Positions 20,492 through 30,367 of a stretch of DNA of 64,000 nt are shown here, in pieces. This stretch comes from Lytechinus variegatus (Eukaryota; Echinodermata; Echinoidea; Temnopleuroida; Toxopneustidae), in assembly GCF_018143015.1 (NCBI RefSeq), contig NC_054748.1:5779080-5843079 (forward strand), written 5' to 3'. Every line of letters begins with the position of its first letter. Position 1 is the first letter of the stretch. The notes under the pieces were generated by a model. That model ran no database searches. It worked only from the letters and a program-made list of their open reading frames with translations, and was not told where the DNA came from. Both the position numbers and the translations under genes were made by a program.

Positions 20492-21417
20492 TGTTATACA
20501 TAAGAATAATTGTAAAAGAATTTTAAAAGCAATTACATTCATCTCTTAGTTATTTCCCTTTAAGGATAGCCAAGATTTGTAAAGAACGTTCCAGAATGTC
20601 TTTTATTATGCAGGCCTTGTCTATTTAAAGGCCAAGGAGTTTTATTGTTGAATAGGGAAAAGCCAAACAATAGAATTGTATTGGTAGTGGAAATGAATAG
20701 GCTTAGGTATTTTGTTTACACATGTTGATTTCAATGAGGTCACTCAAGAATGTTTTAGAAATGAAGAAGGCTCCTGAAAGAGGAAGAATATTCTTTTGGA
20801 AGACAATGCTAGAACTTTCCATTATAGTGAATTCTAGGATAGCTGTAATGAGTATATAAAGCTGGCAGATTCTTCAAGATCATCATCACATCATATTAGA
20901 TCACTTGATCACCACATCATATGAGATCACTTCACCAGATCAGAGCAGTTTATTTCCACCTGGAATATCTATATTGTGTGGAATTATTTGCCCACCATCA
21001 ATGAACTGTTTGCAGTTATTTTGAGAGAGGAATTCTCAGTTCTCATCGAGATCATCAACCTGTTTTATTGAACACTCTTCGACCCATGGATTGCTGAACT
21101 TGACTGTTAATCATCATCAACATCGTCTTCACGGACGCTTCAACTCGTTACAGTGACTCTTATTATTCATCGTACTTCAACATGAGTTTCATCATCGCCA
21201 TCATCAATAAGGAATCTTCCCAGCCTACCTGGAATATATATTGGACTATAACAGTGAACTATAACCCTGGATTGTACATCAGCCACTTCGAGAGATTAAT
21301 GTATGATTATTTGGTTTTATTTCGTTTAAGTACATGATCAATTTCCTGTAATAAAAAAAGGAAAATTTAAACTTTATATCTCAATTTCTGATTGTTATTT
21401 GTTGCAGTATCGTAACA
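20492..21417 (+). mobile_element. solo LTR, 926 bp
   Basis: It starts TGTTATAC and ends CGTAACA, with perfect TGTTA/TAACA ends, and is flanked by a 4-bp duplication ATAA (20488-20491 and 21418-21421). A TATA box (gagtatataaag, about 20851) and a poly(A)-signal-like aataaa near 21349 give plus orientation. No internal region is present, so recombination between two LTRs is the likely origin. It is not related to the 133-bp LTRs at 31263 and 36484. Confidence 0.65.
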
Positions 21418-21421
21418 ATAA

Positions 21422-22534
21422 ACTGATGCATCCTATTCATAATCACAAAAGTGTAATATTCAGTTTTATGCCATGATATCATCAGATTTCGCGCCCTCAT
21501 TAGGCATTAATAAATATGATATCAATTTAATAATTGAATTGTCCCTTTGTTTCATCTCGCGCTTATCAAAATGAATAGGAAGATAGTCCTCATTTTCATA
21601 TGATGGCATGTCGTAAGGATGTCCCGGTCCTATGTCAAAACTAAAAGTAATAATAATATCAGCTCTTTTTTAAGTGCGATCCATATCCACCTTACAATTT
21701 TTCAACAAAGTGCTAGAAATATAAAGCTGAAATTGACTCTTTTTTCAGATCGGACTATCAAAGTTTCATGATTTTCATGATTAAAGTTGTATTTCGAATG
21801 CCTAGATTCTTGGTCTAAATATGAAACACGCTCGCGCATGTTTATTTAGATACCCAACTTATTCTCTAATTTAAATCATTATCTAGGTCTAGATCACAAT
21901 ATCATATTTTTTCTGCTCGCGCTTTGTGTTCGCATTATTAATGTAGGAAGACGCCATATTACTCGTCCTTTTGATGATTTACAAAACATGAACAGAGTGG
22001 CACACTTTTAGGTCTAAATCTCGATTTTTTTTCTGCTCGCGCTTCGCGCTCTCTCATCAATCGTTAAATTACTTAGCTTTCCTATTCACGATTACAAAAA
22101 CTGATTGAAATTTTCCATTCTTTCTTTTAAAAAGATCAAAAATGTTCAGCTCGCGCTTCGCGCTCGCATTTTTTGATTGTTGAAATATGTGACGCCTTAA
22201 TGGCTAAGTGCAAGCAGTCCTTAACAGGTACCAGTTTAAAACGTATTATTTTTTTGCTCGCGTTTGGCGCTTGCATTATTAAGAGTCATATTTTTAGAAT
22301 TTACAAATCATAAATAGAGTGTCTCGTTCAGTAAACATTATAGGACTAAATCTAGAAATTTTCCGCTCGCGCTTCGCGCTTGCTTTAATTGTTTACGCAT
22401 ATACCTATTCTGCTTGAGTTAAAAAAAAAGCTTAGAATTTCCTTTTTGGGGCTGACAATTTCAAAAAGATTCAGCTCGCGCTTCGCGCTCGCATTATTTG
22501 ATTGTTAAAGGCTGCTTTAACAGGTATCCTTTTT
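21422..22534. repeat. GC-motif array in H2, right part (about 108-bp period)
   Basis: The motif GCTCGCGCTTCGCGCTCGC or close variants occurs near 21914, 22036, 22153, 22257, 22365 and 22473, about 104-122 bases apart. Between copies lies AT-rich DNA with recurrent phrases (…atttttt, gattgttaaa…). It is a diverged tandem array in which the palindromic core is kept. Confidence 0.75.
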
Positions 22535-23631
22535 GTCTCACCTGCGAAGCAGAGTGAGACTATAGGCCCCGCTTTTCCGACGGCGGCGGCGGCGTCAACA
22601 TCAAATCTTAACCTGAGGTTAAGTTTTTGAAATGACATCATAACTTAGAAAGTATATGAACCTAGTTCATGAAACTTAGCCATAAGGTTAATCAAGTATT
22701 ACTGAACATCCTCTTAAAGTTTCATGTCACATGACCAAGGTCAAAGGTCATTTAGGGTCAATGAACTTAGACCATGTTGGAGGAATCAACATTGAAATCT
22801 TAACCTGAGGTTAAGTTTTTGAAATGTCATCATAACTTAGAAAATATATGGACCTAGTTCATGAAACTTGGACATAAGGTCAATCAAGTATCACTAAACA
22901 TCTTGCATGAGTTTCACGTCACATGATCAAGGTCAAAGGTCATTTAGGGTCAATGAACTTTGGCCGAATTGGGGATATCTGTTGAATTCCCATCATAACT
23001 TTGAAAGTTTATGGATCTGATTCATGAAACTTGGACATAATAGTAATCAAGCATCACTGAATATTTTGTGCAAGTTTCAGGCCTAATGATTAAGGTCAAA
23101 GGTCATTTAGGGTCAATGAACTTTGGCCGAATCGGGGGTATCTGTTGAATGACCATCATTAATTGAAACTTTATTAGTCTAGTTCATTAAACTTGGACAT
23201 ATGAGTAATCAAATATCACTGAACATCCTGTGCGCATTTCAAGTCACATGACCAAGGTCAAAGGTCAATGAACTTTGGCCGAATTGGGTGTATCAGTTGA
23301 ATTACCATCAAAACTTTGAAAGTTTATGGATCTGATTCATGAAACTTGTACATAAGAGTAATCAAGTATCACTGAACATCCTGTGCGAGTTTCAGGTCAC
23401 ATGATCAAGGTCAAAGGTCATGTAAGGTCAATGAACTTTGGCCATGTTGGGTTTTTTTGTTGAATAACCATCATATCTCTGTAAGTTTATTGGTCTAGTT
23501 CATAAAAGTGGACATAAGAGTAACCATGTATCACTGAACATCTTGTGCGAGTTAGAGTAGTATTCAAAGTCAGCACTGCTGCTATATTGAACCGCGTGAT
23601 GCAGGTGAGACGGCCAGAGGCATTCCACTTG
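22535..23631. mobile_element. TIR repeat S1, copy 1, with internal tandem units
   Basis: It starts GTCTCACCTGC and ends with the inverted GCAGGTGAGAC followed by a short CACTTG tail. After a GGCGGCGGCGGCG-rich leader come about six units of about 165-195 bp starting near 22638, 22833, 22989, 23160, 23312 and 23470. Each unit contains catgaaacttggacataag and usually AAGGTCAAAGGTCATTTAGG. It is non-coding. A second copy spans 39100-55931 (interrupted), and a fragment is at 55938. Confidence 0.75.
22738..23420 (+). promoter_or_regulatory. five perfect AGGTCA direct-repeat-1 sites
   Basis: AGGTCAAAGGTCA, the consensus DR1 site for RXR/HNF4/COUP-TF-type nuclear receptors, occurs at 22738-22750, 22930-22942, 23093-23105, 23255-23267 and 23408-23420. 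A further half site (GGGTCA or AGGTCA) lies downstream of four of them. Sequence match only; binding is not shown. Confidence 0.6.
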
Positions 23632-24102
23632 TCATCAGTTTATTTCCCCTGGCGCTTTGCGTTCGTAGTAATTTCCCCAAAAATTAGTTCGCGCTCGCAT
23701 CATATAAATGAGGATGATGATATTATGTATTAATTCATAAGAATAAAGCCAAGAATTGACTAATGAGGACTACCCCTTCAAAGAAACAAACAAAAATCAT
23801 CTTCGAGCTGCCGATCGGGGAAAATATGGCTGAAACAAATTTCCACCCACCCCCCTATTGGCGAAGGCTGGAACCGCCCCTGTGTCTCATCTACGTACCT
23901 TTTGGTATTTATGTATTCATGTTTTTTTTTCAAGAACACATTAAAAAGTGTTCTTTATTTTTTTAAATGTGATTATAAGATAATTTTAGTTAGCCTGGCC
24001 GGGAGGGAGTGGGCGCCATTTTTCGAAAAGTACACATGGGCGCCAAACATCAGGTCAAATTTGCTCCCCCTCCCTCCCCTTGAAATCCTGGATCCGCGCC
24101 TG
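23632..24102. other. right end of H2
   Basis: Here are the last GC-motif fragments (ctggcgctttgcg, gcgctcgcat), another hAT-like end (GGAACCGCCCCTG, about 23869-23881) and the H2 terminus. No gene. Confidence 0.5.
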
Positions 24103-24565
24103 GGTTCTATAACAATAACCCAATTAGGGCAATCACCCCCTGACAACTACTTCACGAAAAATGTTATCCCCATATTTTTTACCGCCGGGGACTGTTACCC
24201 CCCCCCCACCCCGAAAATTAACTCTTCAGACAATTACCCCAGATAATTAGGAAAATAATACTAGTAATTGTGAAAATGCCTTAACGTGACGACATGGCGT
24301 GGTACTTTATCTTACCATGTCTTCATTAATCATTGGCGGCCGAAGGCAAAACATTTAGGGGGATCCACCTGAAATTTTGGGATGGACACAGGTAAAAAAT
24401 TGACAAGCAAATCAACCAAAATTTTAGGAGGGACCACTAAAATAATTTATTTACTAATATATTATGTCGACATGGTAAAATAAAGTATCTCGCCATGTCG
24501 TCAAGTCGATGGCATTTTAGAGGCTCCGTATGGCGTCTTGAGGGCATATTTCCGGGGGGGGGGGG
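24103..24565. other. inner part of FB1 left of FB2-A
   Basis: Bases 24103-24205 are the inverse complement, diverged, of 26577-26655 and belong to the FB1 terminal repeat. The rest has inverted words (gacgacatggcg … cgccatgtcg, 24288-24505) and a 12-base G-run ending at 24565, directly before FB2-A. No coding. Confidence 0.55.
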
Positions 24566-26580
24566 TGTTGCACCCACAAATGTAATAACACTTTACCCAC
24601 AAATGTAATAACGCCCACAAATGTAATAACACTTTACCCACAAATGTAATAATTTTTGTTCGCCCACAAATGTAATAATGACTTTACCCACAAATGTAAT
24701 AAATTTGAAGGGATTTTTGGCGAATCCGTTCTAAACTAAAATCCTATAGTAATGCGTTCATATAGCACAAAAGTGCAGTCTTTTTTCAGACCGGGTTAAT
24801 AAAACATCAAAGTACAAGTCCAAAGTCTTTCTTCCAGACCCGGTTGTTTCAAAAATTATAATATAAATCCAAAGTCTTTTTTCCAGACCCGGTTGTTTAA
24901 AAAAATGTGATATAAGTCCAAAGTCTTTTTTCCAGACCCGGTTGTTTCAAAATTTATAATATAAGTCCACACTAAGATACTATAATTATATTCCTGTGGA
25001 AAAAATGGGAATCGAGCTTAGTCTTTTCTCCAGACCCAGTTAATAAAAACTGGTGGAATTAATGTCTTTGTTGTTTCAACTTATACGGTGTATATTGTGA
25101 ATAAATGCACTAAGAGTAAATCGAGAATCAAGCGTAGTCTTTTCTCCAGACTCGGTTACCTGTTATTTAAACATTATGAATAACAGTTTAAAAACAGTTT
25201 AAAGACTCCATAATCTTATTAATGCTGGATAAAGCGTAGTCTTTCAGCCCGACCATTTTTTTCTTCAAAAAATAAAACGCTAATAGTAAGAAATAAAAAA
25301 AATCAAAGTCTAAGACCAAACAAACCTTCAACCTAAGAACCTATTTTGAAAAAGGTTTAGAGTGTTGTCTTTATTCCAGACCTAAAACAGTTACAAAAAA
25401 AATCTTCTAACATAAGACCTTATATTCTTATTCTCGTGGAATAACACGAGTTTTAAAACCTACTCTTTCCTCCAGACCCGGCTATCAAAAAAAAGTAACT
25501 GAAAAACTTCGAATCTTAGACCAAATTTCCAAAGTTTCTTCCAGTAAAAATATGTCTTTTTATAAAAATAATACTACTACCCCTACAAAACATTGTAATA
25601 ACGCGTGGGTAAAGCAGACATCCTTTCTCCAGACTTGGTTACTATTTGAAAAATAAAATAGTTTTTACAAATATTCTAAAACGAATACCCAATAATCTAA
25701 TTACTGTGGAACAACATGAAGACCGATTGTCGAAGATCGACTTTCCTCCAGACACAACTATTTCAGGAATAAAAAATCAATAAAACTCAACCCCCAACAA
25801 CGAATCTGAAAACCAACAATCCTCCACATTAAGACCATGCATGTAGAAAAGCACATGTTTAGAGCGTTGTCTTTATTCCAGACCCGGTGATTTAAAAATG
25901 ATTTAAACAATCCTAAAAACAAAAGACTCATATTCTTATTCATGTGGAATAAAGCGAGTATTATGCTTAGTCTTTCGTCTGGACCCGGTTACTTAAAAGA
26001 TAAAGAAATATTGAAAAAGATGACAGCTGAGACCAATCTTCAAAATTAAACCCACTTAAAATGCTTGGGCTTAGAGTGCTGTCTTTACCCCTCACCGACG
26101 TATATTATAACTTTTTAAACTACCGGGTCTGAAAAAAAGACTTTGGACTTGCATTATAATTTTTTAATTAACCGGGTCTGGAAAAAAGACTTTGGTCGTA
26201 TATTATAATTTTGAAACAACCGGGTCTGGTAAAAAGACTTTGGACGTATATTATAATCTTGAAAAACCGGGTCTGGAAAAAGACTTGGACTTGTACTGTA
26301 ATATTTCATTAACCGGGTCTGGAAAAAAGACTTTGAACTTTTGTGCTATATAAACGCATTACTAAAGGATATTAGCTTAGAACGAATTCGCCAAAAATCA
26401 CTTCAAATTTATACATTTGTAGGTAAAGTCATTATTACATTTGTGGTTAAAGTGCATTATTACATTTGTGGGTAAAGTGTTATTACATTTGTGGGCGTTA
26501 TTACATTTGTGGGTAAAGTGTTATTACATTTGTGGGCGTTATTACATTTGTGGGCGATTATTACATTTGTGGGTGTAACA
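24566..26580. mobile_element. foldback element FB2-A, 2.0 kb
   Basis: The left end is TGTTGCACCCACAAATGTAA and the right end, inverted, is TGTTACACCCACAAATGTAA. The outer arms are tandem CCCACAAATGTAATAA units (six at the left, eight at the right) with short connectors (cg, cacttta). Next, inverted on both sides, come a unique segment (GGCGAATCCGTTCTAAACT, ATAGCACAAAAGTGC) and arrays of about 49 bp around CAAAGTCTTTTTTCCAGACC. The centre is non-coding. FB2-C is a near copy in opposite orientation. Confidence 0.85.
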
Positions 26581-26867
26581 GTCCCCGACGATAAAAATAT
26601 TGAAGTAGATGTCAGGGGGCGATTTGTCCTGTGGGTCATTGTTATAGAACCCCATGGACTCCTATCAATGACCTTTTGACCTCTTGATGAAATGAATTTC
26701 ACTATGTTGTCCTGATCATAATTTTACACACACCGCGGACTATCGGACCCGCGGTCTATCGGACCATCTGTCTATCGGACTCGCGGTCTAACGGACCCGC
26801 GGTCTAACGGACCCGCGGTCTATCGGACCCGCGGTCCATCGGACCCGCGGTCTATCGGGCTGTAACC
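26581..26867. repeat. FB1 right terminal repeat with 8-unit tandem array
   Basis: The inner part, read on the minus strand, contains CGGGGACTGTTAC, ATAGAACCCC and ttttgacctcttgatgaa, matching the left terminal repeat. The outer part (26733-26862) is eight 16-bp units of GGACCCGCGGTCTATC with variants. Confidence 0.85.
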
Positions 26868-26875
26868 ATATTCAA

Positions 26876-27421
26876 CAGGGTGTACCTTATATAAGGAGGC
26901 ACGATCTTGAAAGTGAAAATTTAGAATTGATCTGGATTGAACTTAAGCCTAAAAATGAAGCCAGTTTGTATGTGGGCATTATTTATCGAAAACCAAATTC
27001 CACCACATCCTTCTTTGACATGTTTGATGAATTAGATAACAATCTTGATCAAGTATTTTCATTCTCAGATAGAATGATATTACTAGGCGACTTTAACTGC
27101 AATATGCTCACAGTTAACTCACTATCAAACAAATTAATAGAAATTAGTCAAGCACTAGGTTTCAAACAACTCATCAAATACCCAAGTCGTGTGACCCCTT
27201 TCAGTAAAAGCCTCATAGATCTAAATTATGTTTCAAACTCAATAGGTGAGCTATATTCAGGTGTGCAGTCTATTGGGTCTAGTGACCATTCCTATAATGT
27301 TGTTACAAAATTGAAAACACAGAGATCACCTCAGATCTCACGATTCCGATCTTTCAATTTTTCAATGAAAATGCATTTCTTAGTGACGTTGAAAGTATCG
27401 ATTGGAATGATTGTTTCATGA
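26876..27421 (+). pseudogene. CR1 endonuclease, second half
   Basis: After the right target duplication the frame continues as QGVPYIRRHDLESENLELIW, then VGIIYRKPNS, MILLGDFNCNML (GDFN motif) and GSSDHSYNV (SDH motif). A one-base shift near 27365 moves the coding into another frame (FLSDVESIDWNDC). The end of the first half (17748) and the start here are in the same phase once the insertion is ignored. Confidence 0.75.
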
Positions 27422-27563
27422 ATGAAACTGATGTTGACGTCATGCGGAACAAATTCAAAAACATTTTATCTTTCAAACAAACATGCATTGTATGTATCAG
27501 TGCGTTAAAAATCAAAGAATCTTCTTGGATTACGTCGGCTTATAAACAATTAGCAAGAAAAGG

Positions 27564-27785
27564 GTGGATTATCATTACCAAATACTTATGTATAAAACTT
27601 TAAACGGTCTTGCTCCTGGATATTTATTGCAAACAATGCCACTGACACCTAATTATTATCTTACTAGATCAATCTCATCACAACAATTGTATCTCGAAAA
27701 ACCAAGAACCGAGTATAAAAAAAAACAGTCATTCTCCTATATAGCAGCCAAACTATTTAACTCATTACCAGTACCCGCCCATTAA
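27564..27785 (+). pseudogene. CR1 C-terminal tail
   Basis: QILMYKTLNGLAPGYL and SYIAAKLFNSLPV are the CR1 tail signature. It follows the endonuclease almost directly, so the palm of the reverse transcriptase has been lost. Further codons of the tail (PTFERNVRKFQ-like) continue in another frame to about 27840. Confidence 0.7.
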
Positions 27786-27880
27786 GGGCTCTGTTTCACT
27801 TCCTACTTTTGAACGAAACGTCCGTAAATTCCAATCATTTTCTCTTCAAAAAATTTTACCTCTCGTCCTGTCGTTTCAAA

Positions 27881-28305
27881 TTTCTTAATATCAGATCTTT
27901 TAACGTATATTTCATTTTGACTCAAGGAATCTGCAAAGAGGTCAAGGGGATAGCTCTGAGAAAGAGTATTTGCTTGCATTTTTTTGTTGGGGGGGTGACT
28001 TTAATCATCATAAATCCGGAATAAAGACCATCGCCCCTTTTTTTTGGGGGGGATGTTCCATTTTTTTTTTGCGTAATCGCTCTTGTTTTTGTAAATTTCT
28101 TGGTCTGTCCCTCATACTTTTAACCAATAATGGACTGTATGTCCCAGAAAAAAATATAACAACAGTACTTCGGTGTATTTTTTTTTTGTACATGAACAGA
28201 AAGATTTGGTCCTCTTCTTTTATGTGAATTCAACTCAAACTTTTCATCGTTAATCAAATGTCTCCTGCTTTTTTGCGAAAACTAAGATAATGCATAAACA
28301 AATCC
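27881..28305. other. spacer between CR1 tail and DIRS element
   Basis: This spacer has G- and T-homopolymers (27988, 28038, 28060), probably CR1 3' untranslated DNA plus a low-complexity patch. No gene. Confidence 0.4.
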
Positions 28306-28347
28306 TTTATTTTATTTCATAATTCTCCTGGAGAAATTACAGGAGAT
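28306..28347. repeat. DIRS left inverted terminal repeat
   Basis: This sequence is the inverse complement of 38281-38323 with very few differences. The core TCTCCTGGAGAAATTACAGG is itself partly palindromic (TCTCCTGGAGA). Confidence 0.8.
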
Positions 28348-28554
28348 CCCGCCCGCGCATGCGCAGTCATTACGTTCGCAGCATTGATTTTGGCAGTCAT
28401 TTTCCGCCATTTGGGGTAAGATAAGAATTGCTTTTTCTTCCCCTTCTTCGAGTTGGTTGCTGGAAATTATGCGCTAGAGCTCTTTTCTATTACAACCTCC
28501 TTCTGATATCGACATTGGGTTCGAGTTGGAGTACTTCATGACAAAAATACGATT

Positions 28555-28760
28555 ATGATTCGTGATTTCTTGAATGTGGGTACCAGCCCGCCGGCGACTC
28601 AGTCGCAGCGGAGTGCGGTTTCTCCACCGGGCCAGAAGCCGGTTAAGCCGGGCGCAGGGACCCGTTCCACGAGCCAGCAACCAGCGTCGCATCAACAGTC
28701 TTCGTATTCGACTTCGTCGAATACAGTTATAGATAACTTCATGATAAAGGAGATATGATT
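28555..28760 (+). pseudogene. DIRS Gag-like N-terminal fragment
   Basis: This short open frame is rich in Ser, Pro and Gln (SPPGQKPVKPGAGTRSTSQQ), like the disordered start of DIRS ORF1 proteins. It ends at a stop after DNFMIKEI. Identification rests on position and composition only. Confidence 0.35.
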
Positions 28761-28925
28761 GAATCTCCGTCGGGCTTTTCGGGCATAGGTACCGATATGG
28801 CACTATTGAAAGCCAAGCCCAATAAAATTGTCAAAAACATAAAGATAAAGGAGATATTAAATCTCCGTCGGGCTCTTCAGGCATAGGAACCGATATGACA
28901 ACAACAAAGCCAAGCCCAAAAAGAA
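28743..28925. repeat. two-copy tandem duplication of about 100 bp
   Basis: GATAAAGGAGATAT … CTCCGTCGGGCT … GGCATAGG … CCGATATG … AGCCAAGCCCAA occurs twice in a row within the DIRS 5' region. Confidence 0.7.
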
Positions 28926-29300
28926 TAAACCTTCCCCCTCAACTTCAAACTCTGAGTTTGAGGAGAGACTAAATTAGAATCGCTTTGACTGAAGCACTGG
29001 AGAACCAGGCTTTTCAGAACCAGTCAGGGAGCCAGTTACTCCCCAGGCATAGGTCAGCCATTATCAAGATAGTATTCTGAGGCTGTCTTTTTATGATGAT
29101 AATAATGGTTATGATGATCAGAATTCTTAAATACAGTTCCACGCAGGTCAGGTCCATGTGACCAATGTCAATGATGACAATTCACAAGCTCCAGATTTCG
29201 AGAGTGGGGAAGGTGAATGTGATGTGGGCCAATTAAGGCCCAGGCATACCGGCATTATAGCCGCTAAGTTTGCCCAGCCCCAAGAGATGGGGCACGGCAT

Positions 29301-29627
29301 TTGATAACCTTGGTCGATATGCCAAGAGTTAATGCTCCCATTTGGGACAAACTAAAACAAGTAGGCCTAACTAGACAAAGAAACCTGCAACTACAAAAAA
29401 TTCAACGTTCACTAACCAGAGGTTTGACAGCATTCATGAAATCTTTAGACCCAGAGAATATTTCTGAAGCTCAACAAGATTGCCTCGCTTTGCTCAGCAA
29501 TACCAATTTTGAGCTAAATTGCACAAGGAAACGTCTTATCAGACCTGATATGAATATGAAATTTACACTATTGTGCAAATCTTCCCAAGTGGGCAAGTTC
29601 TTATTTGGAGATGATCTTGCTAAGTGA
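29301..29627 (+). pseudogene. DIRS Gag-like segment
   Basis: The frame reads LVDMPRVNAPIWDKL, IQRSLTRGLTAFMKSL, DCLALLSNTNFELNC, KRLIRPDMNMKFTLLCK and FLFGDDLAK. From memory these match the conserved Gag-like ORF1 of animal DIRS elements. The product would package the RNA. Flanking parts of the ORF are lost. Confidence 0.65.
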
Positions 29628-30367
29628 AAGACCTGACTCACCTGAGTGGGCAGCTGCAGGGATGATGAGAGGCCAATTTAAGGACAAGCATGTCTCACAC
29701 ATATCACCCATATGCCAGGAATAAAACCAGTACTCGTGAATCTGGATGGGCTCAATCAGCCCAACATGATTTGTGGTCAGGCAACCATAGGGTCCTTTTT
29801 TAGGGCATCCCCAGTGGAAACGACACAAGACCAAGGGTCATGACCAGTGGCAGAACCCAGGCTCGCAGAGCAGAATGCCTCTCAACAGCCCCTTTCCCCC
29901 AAAGCAGGGTGCATCTTGGAAGAAAACAAAGTAACTACTTCTACTGAAGAGGCGAGTTAACTCAATGATTATTCAAAGTTTCCTATTGGTGGCCAAATGA
30001 GGCATTTTGTAAACAATTGGAAAATATTACTTCTGATCACGTCATCTTATCAGCTGTTGAAGGGTCTAAATTAGAGTTTGAAAATTTATCTATCAAACCA
30101 TACCGTTCACTACCCCACACTGTTTTCATTTCAGAACAGTTGAAGTAATTAAAATCAAGAAATTATACACTTACTTGAGGAAAAGGTGATTGAACAATGC
30201 TCCCATCAGAATGGAGAGTTCGTGTCCAACATTTTTATTCGGCCCAAGAAAAATACTGGACTAATTAAGAGCTATTCTGGATCTTTCTGACCTGAAAAAG
30301 TATGGCTGTCAGCATTTTAAAATGAATAGCATACATACAGCAACACAATGTCAGAAAATTTGTTTTC
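29628..30367 (+). other. degraded DIRS ORF1/RT junction
   Basis: No frame stays open. Short stretches such as NITSDHVILSAVEGSKLEF and LSIKPYRSLPHTVFISEQL (about 30020-30145) look like the linker before DIRS reverse transcriptase. Confidence 0.5.

Larger units (their letters stand above)
17933..24102. mobile_element. hAT-like element H2, 6.2 kb, nested mosaic
   Basis: The ends are CAGGTGCGGATCCA (17933) and TGGATCCGCGCCTG (24102), inverted, with a perfect 8-bp target duplication GGTTCTAT (17925-17932 and 24103-24110). From the left the order is terminal repeat, G-run, purine tract (17975-18510), and then a long AT-rich region with the GC-rich palindromic motif repeated many times. Inside are a solo LTR (20492-21417), a TIR repeat S1 (22535-23631) and further hAT-like end sequences (near 18851, 19190, 19637, 19830 and 23870), so it has been hit repeatedly. 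No transposase reading frame. The 8-bp duplication and CAGG ends point to hAT. Confidence 0.8.
17749..26867. mobile_element. foldback element FB1 (16-bp tandem-repeat TIRs), 9.1 kb
   Basis: It is flanked by perfect 8-bp duplications ATATTCAA (17741-17748 and 26868-26875). The ends begin GGGGACATCCCGATAGACCG and, inverted, GGTTACAGCCCGATAGACCG. The outer part of each terminal repeat is a tandem array of a 16-bp unit (GATAGACCGCGGGTCC): six units on the left, eight on the right. An inner unique part of about 190 bp follows (GTGTAAAATTATGATCAG … CCATGGGGTTCTATAACAAT … CGGGGACTGTTAC). It contains hAT-like element H2, inserted inside the left terminal repeat, and foldback element FB2-A. No transposase was found. 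The architecture is that of sea-urchin TU / Drosophila FB elements. Removing it restores the LINE endonuclease reading frame. Confidence 0.85.
17250..27880 (+). mobile_element. CR1-like LINE, internally deleted and split by a foldback element
   Basis: The plus-strand coding pieces are a PHD-like zinc finger plus the first half of an endonuclease (17266-17748), the rest of the endonuclease (26876-27421) and a C-terminal tail (27564-27785). The 9.1-kb gap (17749-26867) is a foldback insertion flanked by the 8-bp duplication ATATTCAA. The reverse transcriptase palm is absent: sequence jumps from the end of the endonuclease to the thumb/tail near 27475. This is therefore an internally deleted copy. 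Confidence 0.8.

Noticed and set aside
19827..23881. Separate hAT-like element inside H2 (CATAGGCGGATCCAGG to GGAACCGCCCCTG)
   Set aside because: Ends look right, but no matching 8-bp duplication could be found.
24566..24703. CRISPR-like regular repeats (CCCACAAATGTAATAA)
   Set aside because: Spacers are only a few bases and not unique; the repeats are the arms of a foldback transposon in a eukaryotic genome.
28474..28803. Arg-rich minus-strand frame of 109 codons
   Set aside because: Antisense to the DIRS 5' region and overlapping the better-supported plus-strand Gag-like start.
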